IMG/VR virus record: IMGVR_UViG_3300031758_000040
Span: 16,464-80,463 of that record
From: a virus
DNA length: 64,000 nt
Direction: 5' to 3' (one strand)
The notes below the pieces were generated by a model. That model searched no databases, was not told the DNA's origin, and saw only the letters and a program-made list of their open reading frames with translations. Both the position numbers and the translations under genes were made by a program. This document shows positions 13,491 through 21,152 of this stretch, piece after piece (within the stretch, counting starts at the first letter, position 1; each line of letters starts with the position of its first letter).

Positions 13491-14015
13491 ATGGAAACAG
13501 TAAACATGGAACCGTTTAAAAGATTGCTTTATGGATTTACCGGAGTCTGCTTTGGACTCATCATCTCGCTGTCGTTCTTAAAGAAACCTGAAGTATCGGG
13601 TCTCAAGTTAGAGAGAGTCGCTCGAGTAGAACCCGTAAAACCAGTCGATCCGAGCTTCAGCAAGGAAAAGCTTCTAGAGACCCTGAAGGAGATGAGAGTC
13701 AAGTACTATGACATCGTCTACGCTCAAGCAATAGTCGAGACTGGGCGATTCACCTCTAACATCTTTAGGAACGGTAATAACCTCTTCGGCATGAAGGTGG
13801 CAAGGCAGCGACCCACGACCGCGATAGGAGAATACAAGGGTCACGCAAAGTACGAGTCGTGGCAGCATAGCGTCATGGACTACGCGCTCTTCCAGGCTGC
13901 CTACACGAAAAAGTGTAAGACGAGAGAAGAATACTTGCAGTACCTCAAAAAGAATTACGCAGGGGATCCCGATTACGTCAACAAGGTGAGGCAGATAGCG
14001 AGCAAGATAGGATAG
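13491..14015 (+). CDS. Membrane-anchored GH73-type glucosaminidase
   Basis: Start METVNMEPFKRLL (174 residues). Residues 12-30 form one membrane segment, so the catalytic domain is probably periplasmic. YYDIVYAQAIVETGRFTSN with E83 and NNLFGMK match the FlgJ/GH73 endo-beta-N-acetylglucosaminidase pattern, which cleaves peptidoglycan glycan strands; YESWQHSVMDYALF is also typical. Expression from an early promoter is unusual for a lysin and suggests a role in wall remodelling or superinfection rather than final lysis (inference). Confidence 0.85.
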   Translation: METVNMEPFKRLLYGFTGVCFGLIISLSFLKKPEVSGLKLERVARVEPVKPVDPSFSKEKLLETLKEMRVKYYDIVYAQAIVETGRFTSNIFRNGNNLFGMKVARQRPTTAIGEYKGHAKYESWQHSVMDYALFQAAYTKKCKTREEYLQYLKKNYAGDPDYVNKVRQIASKIG

Positions 14016-14020
14016 TCGAG

Positions 14021-14046
14021 GCGGAGAGAAATCTCCGCTTTTTCGT
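14021..14046 (+). terminator. Intrinsic terminator after the GH73 gene
   Basis: GCGGAGA / TCTCCGC, GAAA loop, T5. Confidence 0.85.
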
Positions 14047-14075
14047 TTCAACTCCTTTCAACTTCAAGCCTGAGT

Positions 14076-14133
14076 GTCTCCCAAATTTGCTGAGCACAGG
14101 ATTGTACTTATTTGAAAGCATTTGTTATATTTA
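14076..14133 (+). promoter_or_regulatory. Early promoter for 14158
   Basis: GTCTCCC 14076, TTG 14102, TATATTTA 14126; distance 50. Confidence 0.85.
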
Positions 14134-14157
14134 CTTATAACTTAAAACTTAAACACT

Positions 14158-14547
14158 ATGACAAATCAAAGGTTTCTTAACGACAATGAGGTAGAGAAGA
14201 TCGACAGTGCACTGTACGTTGCCATCACCAATCATGTCAATAGCTTCATTGCCAATTGGGAAGAGCAGTGCGAGAGTGATGCTGAGGCTGAAGCACTAGA
14301 GTTCGTTCTTAATAGTCACTATCCTGCATGGAGGGTACGCGAGGATGGGACCATCGATGTGGTGGTGCATGGAGATTCTAGAGACTTCTTCAACTTCGAG
14401 TGGGAGGACGAGGAAGGAGTGGAGATGGAATCAAACGCTCTCGACCTCTTAGCGGGATGTGTTAGTCACGAGTTCGATGACGATTGTAATAATGATATCG
14501 CGTTCGATCGTGAGCTTGAGAATAAGATAATTGCACTCTTTAAATAA
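14158..14547 (+). CDS. Acidic hypothetical protein (129 aa)
   Basis: A 129-residue acidic protein with no recognised domain. First of two co-transcribed genes (next starts nine bases after the stop). Confidence 0.85.
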   Translation: MTNQRFLNDNEVEKIDSALYVAITNHVNSFIANWEEQCESDAEAEALEFVLNSHYPAWRVREDGTIDVVVHGDSRDFFNFEWEDEEGVEMESNALDLLAGCVSHEFDDDCNNDIAFDRELENKIIALFK

Positions 14548-14555
14548 TAGAACCC

Positions 14556-14750
14556 ATGGAAAAATCAGCAAACGAATCAACACGAAACGACGTCCTTGGA
14601 GAAATCCTAGTAGGAATGGTAGACTCAGGAGAACATGGGCTAACCGTTGCCGACATCCTAGTTTCCTTCGCCAACAACAGAATGTTAGAGGAGGAGAGAG
14701 AAATGATCGTTGAACTCTTGAAAAAGGAATACGACAAAGGCGAATATTAA
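14556..14750 (+). CDS. Small acidic helical protein (64 aa)
   Basis: A 64-residue protein with residues 12-40 reminiscent of a winged-helix half (LGEILVGMVDSGEHGLTVAD), too short to call. Followed by terminator-module copy 3. Confidence 0.8.
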   Translation: MEKSANESTRNDVLGEILVGMVDSGEHGLTVADILVSFANNRMLEEEREMIVELLKKEYDKGEY

Positions 14751-14815
14751 GAAGTTGTTTTAGGTTAGAGACTGGGGTCAGCGGGAGCTGACCCTTTGTC
14801 GTTTACTCCGTAGTA
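14747..14815 (+). repeat. Duplicated terminator module, copy 3
   Basis: See copy 2; the 5' boundary lies at the stop codon of the preceding gene in both copies 2 and 3. Confidence 0.85.
14775..14802 (+). terminator. Intrinsic terminator after 14556-14750
   Basis: GGGTCAGC / GCTGACCC, GGGA loop, TTTGTCGTTT. Confidence 0.8.
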
Positions 14816-14841
14816 CGTTGGATCAAGACTGGATCCAACTG

Positions 14842-14899
14842 GTCTCCTGAATTTACCCATCACAGGATTGTACTTATTCAGGGATCGTAGTTATATTTA
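14842..14899 (+). promoter_or_regulatory. Early promoter for the ACP-like gene
   Basis: GTCTCC 14842, TTG 14868, TATATTTA 14892; distance 50. Confidence 0.85.
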
Positions 14900-14922
14900 C
14901 TTATAACTTAAAACCTACCACC

Positions 14923-15453
14923 ATGTTAAAAGAAAAAGTATTTGAGATAATTAGACTTCACGTTGAGGAGTATGCAGTGTGCGCTGAGATCGACGAGAAC
15001 ACGAGCCTAATGGACGATCTTAGAATGGATGCATTGGACATCGTCGAGGTAATCATAAAGCTCGAGAAAAAGTTTGGAGTAAAGATTCCTGAAGAATTAG
15101 AGGACGTCGAGAAAGTAGGTGATCTTCTCAATTTCCTTGAGGGAGCTGAAGTTCCTACCGTTCCTGATGAGACGGAGACTTTCTCAGTTGCGATACTGGC
15201 AAACCGCTACTCTAGCCTGCCCCTAGGCACCGCATCGATGGTGACGACCGTTGAGTCCCTTAATGAGGAGCAAGCTAGGCTAGATGCAGCTCTCAAGTTT
15301 CTTAAGGTGAGCGGGTTCCAGGTTCCAAATGAAGCTAGTCCTGAGACAATATCTTCTGTTTGTGAGGAGATGGGGTTCGACCTCGAGGAGCTTGAGGTAA
15401 AGCTTGGAGAACATTCCTTTCCTTACACCAATTGCACGCTCTTTGTGAAATAG
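14923..15453 (+). CDS. Acyl-carrier-protein-like protein lacking the carrier serine
   Basis: A 176-residue protein. Residues 1-75 read as a complete ACP: helix I, then LMDDLRMDALDIVEVIIKLE and FGVKIPEELEDVEKVGDL. In ACPs the phosphopantetheine is attached to the Ser of the D-S-L motif; here the codon is GCA (Ala37 in D-A-L). The rest of the recognition helix is conserved. Residues 76-176 are a separate unknown domain. A carrier-dead ACP could bind ACP partners without taking acyl groups (inference): a decoy, inhibitor or scaffold in an early infection phase. Confidence 0.85.
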   Translation: MLKEKVFEIIRLHVEEYAVCAEIDENTSLMDDLRMDALDIVEVIIKLEKKFGVKIPEELEDVEKVGDLLNFLEGAEVPTVPDETETFSVAILANRYSSLPLGTASMVTTVESLNEEQARLDAALKFLKVSGFQVPNEASPETISSVCEEMGFDLEELEVKLGEHSFPYTNCTLFVK

Positions 15454-15461
15454 ATCTACAG

Positions 15462-15519
15462 GTCTCCCAAAAGTCTTTCGGCCAGGATTGTACATTACTC
15501 GTTATTATTGTTATATTTA
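15462..15519 (+). promoter_or_regulatory. Early promoter for 15545
   Basis: GTCTCCC 15462, TTG 15488, TATATTTA 15512; distance 50. Confidence 0.85.
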
Positions 15520-15544
15520 TACATAACTTAAAAGCTTAAAAGCT

Positions 15545-16036
15545 ATGCAAGAAAACATGAGCGTCTTAGACCAAATTAAAAAAATCAAAAGAGATCGTAC
15601 ATTGACCTCGATCGACAAGGGTGTACGGTTAAGCACCATCGCGGAGACGACATCCGACCCAATGGCATTGGAGTCATTGAGCTCGACCACTTTCAAGGAT
15701 ATCGTTGCCAAAAACCGAACGTGTCCAAGCGACGTCTTACGAAAGCTTTCGAAGGATCGAAGCAGTGTGATTCGATCAAGAGTCGCAGGAAATCCGTCGA
15801 CTCCAGCGGACGTCCTAGCCAATCTCATTAACGATCGGCCCGACGTCAAACGTATGCTCGCAAAAAATGAGGAGATCCCAGAGAACCTTCTTGAGATCCT
15901 AAGCCATGAGAAGAACGATGCGATTCGCTATTACGTGCTAAACAATCCAAAATGTACTCAAGAGATTCGAGATCGACTTGGTCCTTGTGAAACATATCAA
16001 CGAGGTAGATGGTGGTTCGGAGGTCCGCCATTATAA
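15545..16036 (+). CDS. Variant leucine-rich (LRV/HEAT-like) repeat protein
   Basis: A 163-residue protein with about four helical repeats of 22-25 residues: IVAKNRTCPSDVLRKLSKD, RVAGNPSTPADVLANLIND, MLAKNEEIPENLLEILSHE, YVLNNPKCTQEIRDRL. The N-P/x-x-x-P-x-x-[VL]-L signature is that of LRV repeats, a protein-binding scaffold. Similar repeats occur in 21881-22798. Likely an early host-interaction protein. Confidence 0.85.
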   Translation: MQENMSVLDQIKKIKRDRTLTSIDKGVRLSTIAETTSDPMALESLSSTTFKDIVAKNRTCPSDVLRKLSKDRSSVIRSRVAGNPSTPADVLANLINDRPDVKRMLAKNEEIPENLLEILSHEKNDAIRYYVLNNPKCTQEIRDRLGPCETYQRGRWWFGGPPL

Positions 16037-16046
16037 GACTCAATTT

Positions 16047-16073
16047 GATCCCGAGAAATCGGGATCTTTTTTT
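16047..16073 (+). terminator. Intrinsic terminator after the LRV gene
   Basis: GATCCCGA / TCGGGATC, GAAA loop, T7. Confidence 0.9.
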
Positions 16074-16088
16074 GCCCAGTATCCCAGC

Positions 16089-16146
16089 GTCTCTCGGCTT
16101 TTAGGGCCGACTAATTGTACATTATCAGTTATTATTATTACATTTA
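16089..16146 (+). promoter_or_regulatory. Early promoter for 16170
   Basis: GTCTCT 16089, TTG 16115, TACATTTA 16139; distance 50. One substitution in the -7 element. Confidence 0.75.
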
Positions 16147-16169
16147 CTTATAACTTAAAAACAAGCACA

Positions 16170-16532
16170 ATGAATTTACAGGTAACATCAATTGAACCTC
16201 AAACAAAGGACTATCACCGTGCACTGGAGATGGACTTCTACAAACACGGCATGCGAAACTGGTTTTATGGTAATGGCTCGCCTATCCAGAGTCTAGCTGA
16301 GAAGCAGTCTAAGCTCATCAAAGACCCCGTTAAATTGGTACGAAGAGCCAAGGCAGTCGTTGCCGTATGGGGCACGAGAGATTATCATGGATATGCAAGC
16401 GGCGTACCACACAAAGAGAACGTATGGGTACCATTTAAGCAGGCTCTAATAGGAATGGGGTTTGACGGTCTCCAGATTGCAGAGATAGAACTCCACAGAG
16501 TCGACAAAGATTTCTTAAAGAGTTTACGCTAG
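16170..16532 (+). CDS. Hypothetical protein (120 aa)
   Basis: Start MNLQVTSIEPQ, placed after the leader; longer in-frame extensions cross the promoter and are rejected. 120 residues, alpha/beta, no recognised family. Confidence 0.8.
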   Translation: MNLQVTSIEPQTKDYHRALEMDFYKHGMRNWFYGNGSPIQSLAEKQSKLIKDPVKLVRRAKAVVAVWGTRDYHGYASGVPHKENVWVPFKQALIGMGFDGLQIAEIELHRVDKDFLKSLR

Positions 16533-16534
16533 GA

Positions 16535-16566
16535 TTGTACAAGCACTAGAGAATTTAGTATATTTA
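16535..16566 (+). promoter_or_regulatory. Early promoter for 16590 without GTCTCCC box
   Basis: TTG 16535, TATATTTA 16559, leader present. No GTCTC element at 40-60; the space is coding sequence. Confidence 0.75.
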
Positions 16567-16589
16567 CTATATAACTTAAAACAAAAAAG

Positions 16590-16904
16590 ATGGCAGCATA
16601 CACTGAAGGACAAGAGGAGAGAATAGCAGAGGTCGTTTCCAAGCGAATCGATGAGTATTACTCGTGGGGACACGACCTCGCATTTGGACAGGCGATAGCG
16701 TTCAACGAAAGTAGAGAACACGTCACTAGGATCGGCGTCTCCATACTGAGCACCAAGTGGGGAGTGGGATTTCCAGGCGGAAGCTTTGTGCAGGCGATAG
16801 TCGATAACAACTTGATGGAGACAGTGGGAAGAGCCGACTCAATCAATTTAAACGCCATCCGATTTTATGTATACTTAGTCTATAACCAAGGATACGTAGC
16901 ATGA
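16590..16904 (+). CDS. Hypothetical protein (104 aa)
   Basis: A 104-residue alpha/beta protein, not recognised. The stop overlaps the ATG of 16901 (ATGA), indicating translational coupling. Confidence 0.8.
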   Translation: MAAYTEGQEERIAEVVSKRIDEYYSWGHDLAFGQAIAFNESREHVTRIGVSILSTKWGVGFPGGSFVQAIVDNNLMETVGRADSINLNAIRFYVYLVYNQGYVA

Positions 16905-17152
16905 GAGTGGACAAAGCGATAAACCTGATCAAGGTCGGGGCACAGGACACGGTAAGACAGTACCTCAAGAGACTGAGTCTAAAGGAGAGGTTACCCGTCC
17001 TGCACGAGATGGTGCCCTACGTGAACGACACTCCGGAGAATCTAAAATTCTTTAGGACCAATTTCTCCCAGGAGATAGGAGCACTAATAGCTGCTGAGTA
17101 CGATTATACAAAGGCAGAGAAGATATACAACGGGGCAAAGGGACTTAAATAG
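16901..17152 (+). CDS. Basic helical hypothetical protein (83 aa)
   Basis: An 83-residue, Lys-rich, all-helical protein coupled to 16590-16904. No family recognised. Confidence 0.8.
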   Translation: MRVDKAINLIKVGAQDTVRQYLKRLSLKERLPVLHEMVPYVNDTPENLKFFRTNFSQEIGALIAAEYDYTKAEKIYNGAKGLK

Positions 17153-17196
17153 TTTACTCCGTAGTAACAAAGAAGTTGTTTTAAGTTGTAGGAACG

Positions 17197-17224
17197 GGGA
17201 TCGAGAAATCGGTCCCTTTTTCTT
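17197..17224 (+). terminator. Intrinsic terminator after 16901-17152
   Basis: GGGATCGA / TCGGTCCC, GAAA loop, TTTTTC; preceded by AAGAAGTTGTTTTAAG, part of the terminator module. Confidence 0.75.
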
Positions 17225-17251
17225 TGTGCTCTGTCAAGACCTGTCAAAAGA

Positions 17252-17309
17252 GTCTCCCGACTTTTCCCAAACCAGGATTTTATAGATTGGAGAATAGTTG
17301 TTATATTTA
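17252..17309 (+). promoter_or_regulatory. Early promoter for 17332
   Basis: GTCTCCC 17252, TTT at the -33 position, TATATTTA 17302; distance 50. Confidence 0.8.
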
Positions 17310-17331
17310 ACTATAACTTAAAAACAAAAAG

Positions 17332-17676
17332 ATGCAAGAAGTAAAAGAAAAAGTAGAAGAATTATTTGGAATCAAGCTCGTTCAAACCTTTGATTCTAGG
17401 GAGGATGAGGGATGTGAGAACGAGGAGTTTGGCCACTTTACTTGTTACGAACCCATTATCGATTTTCCTGACGAAGCGTGTCCGCCGATAATCAGCATCT
17501 ATGAGGAAGGGCTCATTCAGTTCTTTTGGGATGCTACGCCTTTCCCAGTCGCTGCGAATACTGAGGAAGAAGCTCGTCTAATGATGCAAGCCTTGATCGA
17601 GGCTCCCGTCTCCTTTGATGACCTAGAGAAAGACGACTTTCAAAAATTCATCGACCTCGTCCTAGATCAAGTCTGA
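17332..17676 (+). CDS. Acidic hypothetical protein (114 aa)
   Basis: A 114-residue acidic alpha/beta protein in its own cassette. Not recognised. Confidence 0.85.
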   Translation: MQEVKEKVEELFGIKLVQTFDSREDEGCENEEFGHFTCYEPIIDFPDEACPPIISIYEEGLIQFFWDATPFPVAANTEEEARLMMQALIEAPVSFDDLEKDDFQKFIDLVLDQV

Positions 17677-17693
17677 TCCGGTCTGGGCGACGC

Positions 17694-17751
17694 GTCTCCC
17701 TACTTTTGTCGCCGCCCAATTTTCACGACTCAAAGATTAGTATTATATTTA
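17694..17751 (+). promoter_or_regulatory. Early promoter for 17776
   Basis: GTCTCCC 17694, TATATTTA 17744; distance 50; no TTG. Confidence 0.8.
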
Positions 17752-17775
17752 ACTATAACTTAAAAACTTAAAAGC

Positions 17776-18021
17776 ATGAAAACACAAGACTTTGAAGAAG
17801 GGGACGACGTAGTATTCATGTTCTTAGGAGACACTCTCATTGAGGTCTTTGAGAACGAGGATATCGAGCTACACAAACCGGTCGAGGAGGCCTTCGCGAA
17901 AGGAGACGAGATCGACGTGACCGTCTGTTCAGCCGACGAACACACAATCGGCATCCAGTTCGGAGACGGATCGATTGCGTTCATCCATACAGGATCAGTA
18001 GAATTTTTAAGATTTTCATAA
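17776..18021 (+). CDS. Acidic beta-rich hypothetical protein (81 aa)
   Basis: An 81-residue acidic protein. Co-transcribed with 18038, which has an A-rich leader (AAAACAAGAAGAA) but no promoter of its own. Confidence 0.8.
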   Translation: MKTQDFEEGDDVVFMFLGDTLIEVFENEDIELHKPVEEAFAKGDEIDVTVCSADEHTIGIQFGDGSIAFIHTGSVEFLRFS

Positions 18022-18037
18022 CCTAAAACAAGAAGAA

Positions 18038-18427
18038 ATGGAAGCAGTATTTAACAGACACAAAAGAGACTTTCACTGTGACTTCACCATTGAGTTCGAC
18101 GTGAAGTTTCCTACTTTGCCCCTAACTGAAGCTCATGAGGAACTCCTACAATACGAGTGGGAGGACGGGTTCTATACTAACTATCACTCAGAACAGTGTT
18201 TCGAGAAGATAATGGAGAGTGACTATCCGTTCATTACTGATTGGAGCTTTGCCGGTCGCAGTAACGGGTGGTGGGTGCTTGTCTGCGAAGGAGACGAGTC
18301 AAAGGTCAGAGCGAGTTCTCTCCGTCGTATAGAACGAATCGTTGAAGAGTACTTTAAAAGCTACGGCCAGTTCCTATTAGTCAACTTCGATAACTACTTG
18401 AAGGAAGAGGCGGAACATGTCTCTTAA
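18038..18427 (+). CDS. Hypothetical protein (129 aa)
   Basis: A 129-residue alpha/beta protein with many aromatic residues; unknown. Its last codons (CATGTCTCT) contain the GTCTCT box of the next promoter. Confidence 0.8.
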   Translation: MEAVFNRHKRDFHCDFTIEFDVKFPTLPLTEAHEELLQYEWEDGFYTNYHSEQCFEKIMESDYPFITDWSFAGRSNGWWVLVCEGDESKVRASSLRRIERIVEEYFKSYGQFLLVNFDNYLKEEAEHVS

Positions 18428-18476
18428 AAGTTTTCGCTACCGGATTGTTAAGATTCAGACTTAATGATTATATTTA
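18419..18476 (+). promoter_or_regulatory. Early promoter for 18502, overlapping the 18038 gene
   Basis: GTCTCT 18419, TTG 18445, TATATTTA 18469; distance 50. Confidence 0.8.
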
Positions 18477-18501
18477 ACTATAACTTAAAAACGAAAGCAG
18501 C

Positions 18502-18969
18502 ATGAAAACAACACACAGCATCTGGAGCCTGCTCGATGGAGACGGCCCGCTTAAAGGAATTAAGATGGACTTTGGTAATAACTGCATGTTATTCGAAATA
18601 TCTCAGGATACTGATGATGGTACTTATCCAACCGTGGCATCCTACACGAGAGACGCGAATGCACTGGATGAGGAGGGAGCAAGCCACTGGATTAACCGTC
18701 TCACCAGAAAAAAGGACAAGACTCAAATCGAGTTTTACGATGGAGTAAAGATTATCCGAGAGAACAGGTGGAGTCATGAGGCAGTGCTTGAGTTTAAGGA
18801 GCCAGTCGAAGTAGTCTTGGGATACCTTGATGAGACACCGTTCGTGATCGACGTTAAGAAGATCAAGGGCGAGTTCATTCACGACTGGTTCTGGACCCGA
18901 AACGGTCGACAGGACAGGATCGCAAACGGCTACGAGATCTGGTTCAAGATTGAATCTTATCACGGATAA
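18502..18969 (+). CDS. Hypothetical protein (155 aa)
   Basis: A 155-residue mixed-fold protein in a single-gene cassette; no recognised motif. Confidence 0.85.
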   Translation: MKTTHSIWSLLDGDGPLKGIKMDFGNNCMLFEISQDTDDGTYPTVASYTRDANALDEEGASHWINRLTRKKDKTQIEFYDGVKIIRENRWSHEAVLEFKEPVEVVLGYLDETPFVIDVKKIKGEFIHDWFWTRNGRQDRIANGYEIWFKIESYHG

Positions 18970-18976
18970 GAAACAC

Positions 18977-19002
18977 GGCTCCCAAGCGGAGCCTTTTCTT
19001 TG
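18977..19002 (+). terminator. Intrinsic terminator after 18502-18969
   Basis: GGCTCC / GGAGCC, CAAGC loop, TTTTCTTT. Confidence 0.75.
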
Positions 19003-19016
19003 TGCTGTTATACAGG

Positions 19017-19074
19017 GTCTCCCGATTTTTATCGCACCAGGATTGTACTTATTGCAGAATAATAATTATATTTA
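19017..19074 (+). promoter_or_regulatory. Early promoter for the 19099-19687 operon
   Basis: GTCTCCC 19017, TTG 19043, TATATTTA 19067; distance 50; TGTTATACAGG just upstream. Confidence 0.85.
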
Positions 19075-19098
19075 CTTATAACTTAAAAACAAAGCAAA

Positions 19099-19224
19099 AT
19101 GGAAAATTCAAAAGAAAAGCAGGTAGAAAAACCTAAGTGCGAGCACAAGAGAACCTATGTGGCAGTACGACACGTATCGGGAATACAGCTAGTGAGATGC
19201 AGTGATTGTGGAGCTAAAGTATGA
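19099..19224 (+). CDS. Small zinc-ribbon protein (41 aa)
   Basis: A 41-residue frame directly after the leader. CEH near residue 19 and CSDC at 36-39 are likely zinc ligands. The stop overlaps the next ATG (ATGA). Unknown function. Confidence 0.7.
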   Translation: MENSKEKQVEKPKCEHKRTYVAVRHVSGIQLVRCSDCGAKV

Positions 19225-19454
19225 TTGCGATGAAGACGATAACGACAGAATATGAGGGGATCTATACTCAGGTCGAGCTCGAAGAGATCCTAGACTTTCT
19301 CCACACGATGTTTGAGATCGCAATTGATTCTGACGACTTCGTACGTAAGGTCACCTATGGAATCACCGACGAGACGAGTCGACTAAGCGGTGAGGATCAC
19401 GCGACGCTGACTAATTGGTACTTTACTGAATACTCAAAAACCTCCCACATATGA
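19221..19454 (+). CDS. Hypothetical protein (77 aa)
   Basis: A 77-residue acidic helical protein, translationally coupled on both sides by overlapping start/stop codons. MKTITTEYEG is an alternative start nine bases in. Confidence 0.8.
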   Translation: MIAMKTITTEYEGIYTQVELEEILDFLHTMFEIAIDSDDFVRKVTYGITDETSRLSGEDHATLTNWYFTEYSKTSHI

Positions 19455-19687
19455 AGTGGGGACCAGTCAGAGACAGGATAGTCGAGGGTCAACAGGACAA
19501 GGTCCGATGTTGGATCCTAATGAACCGCGAAGAGAAGGTGCTCTCGATCTACATCCGGATCGATGAGGTCTCCAAGTTCCTACCTGCAGATGAGTGGGAG
19601 GAGACCCTAGAGGGAGCCAAGCTCAGAGCCGAGATAGAGCTAGAACGATTTGAAAAGGCTAAACTTAAGCCAAAAAACAGAGTATAA
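19451..19687 (+). CDS. Hypothetical protein (78 aa)
   Basis: A 78-residue charged protein, last gene of the coupled trio. The TATAAT box of the next gene lies in its last codons. Confidence 0.8.
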   Translation: MKWGPVRDRIVEGQQDKVRCWILMNREEKVLSIYIRIDEVSKFLPADEWEETLEGAKLRAEIELERFEKAKLKPKNRV

Positions 19688-19688
19688 T
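19683..19688 (+). promoter_or_regulatory. TATAAT-type promoter for 19712
   Basis: GAGTATAATAT 24 bases before the ATG, followed by an A-rich leader; no GTCTCCC box at 40-60. Confidence 0.5.
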
Positions 19689-19711
19689 ATAAAAAGAAAA
19701 AAGCAGAAAAG

Positions 19712-19921
19712 ATGAAGAATTTAAGCAAGACATTTAAGCAGTTAGCGTGTAAGAGATGCGGTAACATCGTACCTAAGGTGGACATCAATTCAGAGGCAGT
19801 GACCTGTTCAGACTGCGTGCAACTCGATCTACTCGGTGGAGTTCGGATCACGGAAGAGCAGTATTGGTCTCTGGTAAAAAGCGGAAAATTAAACGAACAG
19901 GATTGTACAGAATCAGAGTAA
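19712..19921 (+). CDS. Zinc-ribbon protein (69 aa)
   Basis: CKRCGNIV and CSDCVQ form a CxxC-CxxC zinc ribbon in a 69-residue protein directly upstream of the sigma factor, whose promoter is embedded in this gene. The pairing could mean a joint role in transcription (inference). Confidence 0.8.
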   Translation: MKNLSKTFKQLACKRCGNIVPKVDINSEAVTCSDCVQLDLLGGVRITEEQYWSLVKSGKLNEQDCTESE

Positions 19922-19934
19922 TTTGTTAAATTTA
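19867..19934 (+). promoter_or_regulatory. Early promoter of the sigma factor gene, inside 19712-19921
   Basis: GTCTCT 19867, TTG 19903, TAAATTTA 19927; distance 60. The only copies at 60 are this and 12258. Confidence 0.7.
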
Positions 19935-19960
19935 CTATATAACTTAAAAACATAAAGAAC

Positions 19961-20674
19961 ATGAGATTTGAAACTTCAGAAAACTTGCCAAAGTACTTTC
20001 GTACTATTCAAAAGAGCACGCCAGTGACGCACGATCGTGAGATCGAACTGGTAAAACTAATCCAAGAGGGAGATCGTATGGCACTTAACGAGCTCGTACA
20101 GGCCAACCTAAAATTCGTGGTGAAGCTTGCAAACCGCCACATAGGTCAAGGAGTGCCCATCGACGACCTCATCCAAGAGGGCAACATCGGCTTGATGGAA
20201 GCCGCAAAGAACTTCAAGCCCAAAGAGGGTCAGAGATTCATTTCATACGCGAGCCTATGGATTCGTAAACGACTTAACGAAGCAGTCGCTAAGACGGGCC
20301 GGATAGTGAGACTGCCTCACAACCAGGAATACGAGATCTACAAGGCCAAGATGAATCATGAGGAGGTCGAAGAACCCAAGCGTGCCTACATCGACGATCG
20401 AGTAGGAGAAGAAGGCGGCACGTCTCTAGGCGACCTCATCCTACACTCTCCATCCCAAACTGAGTCTGAGATCGAGATCGACGACATCAAGTTCAAGGTA
20501 AAGAAGGTCTTAAGCTCCCTAAAGGAACGTGACCGCCTGATCGTGATGGACTACTTCGGCATAGACCGAGAGTATGAGATGCCGACTGATGCGATCGCTG
20601 AGCGCTACGACATGTCAAACGTTCGTGTCAGCCAGATCGTGAAGGCATCGCTAGAAAAAATGCGAATCAATTGA
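19961..20674 (+). CDS. Phage-encoded RNA polymerase sigma-70 family factor
   Basis: A 237-residue protein. Region 2 is intact (LVQANLKFVVKLANRHIGQG, DDLIQEGNIGLMEAAKNF, then F.SYASLWIRKRLNEAV with the -10 recognition helix), region 3 is short, and region 4 (LKERDRLIVMDYFGID, DAIAERYDMSNVRVSQIV) carries the -35 helix-turn-helix. No region 1.1. It resembles group 1/2 sigma factors more than T4 gp55. Made from an early promoter, it is the obvious candidate to recognise the TATAAATA-class promoters of the late genes (inference). Confidence 0.92.
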   Translation: MRFETSENLPKYFRTIQKSTPVTHDREIELVKLIQEGDRMALNELVQANLKFVVKLANRHIGQGVPIDDLIQEGNIGLMEAAKNFKPKEGQRFISYASLWIRKRLNEAVAKTGRIVRLPHNQEYEIYKAKMNHEEVEEPKRAYIDDRVGEEGGTSLGDLILHSPSQTESEIEIDDIKFKVKKVLSSLKERDRLIVMDYFGIDREYEMPTDAIAERYDMSNVRVSQIVKASLEKMRIN

Positions 20675-20832
20675 TAACAACCATAATCATAATACTAAGC
20701 CTGCTGCTCTGGACCGCAGCAGGCTTTACCACTCTACTCTACCTAAGTAACAAGGGATATGAGATGAACGGTCCGATACAGACGCTGGCGATATTGATTC
20801 TCTGGCCGATTTACTTACTTTTTACTCCGTAG
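20671..20832 (+). CDS. Small two-span membrane protein, TTG start (53 aa)
   Basis: A TTG at 20671 overlaps the sigma stop (TTGA) and opens 53 residues with two hydrophobic segments (about 3-25 and 35-51). The stop codon is the TAG of an ACTCCGTAG motif. Coupling to the sigma gene and coding-like hydrophobicity support it; the unusual start lowers confidence. Confidence 0.5.
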   Translation: MITTIIIILSLLLWTAAGFTTLLYLSNKGYEMNGPIQTLAILILWPIYLLFTP

Positions 20833-20834
20833 TC

Positions 20835-21152
20835 ATGAACACACAATTTATAGTTTTTTACGAAGATGAGGAGCACTACCTGGAAGAACAGGGTCTCCGA
20901 GACTTCTTTAAGAGGAGCTCACGCCAACTGGCAGAAGCTTTCCAATCAACTGCGATCTACCTCGACCTGGCTAAGGAGCTAGGAAAAGGGACGCCCCTTC
21001 CCTTCTTTACCAGCAAGATAGAGGGTGCACAATCGGCATACGATCGTCTCAAGCTTGAGCTCTCAGAGAGAGTAGGCGAGGAGAAGGTATTAGAGATCGA
21101 GGAACAAGTACTAACCGCCATAAAGAAGGAGAGGGATGAATCCGCAGGATGA
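20835..21152 (+). CDS. Hypothetical helical protein (105 aa)
   Basis: A 105-residue charged helical protein starting two bases after an ACTCCGTAG motif. First of four overlapping or abutting genes (20835-21797). Unknown. Confidence 0.8.
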   Translation: MNTQFIVFYEDEEHYLEEQGLRDFFKRSSRQLAEAFQSTAIYLDLAKELGKGTPLPFFTSKIEGAQSAYDRLKLELSERVGEEKVLEIEEQVLTAIKKERDESAG

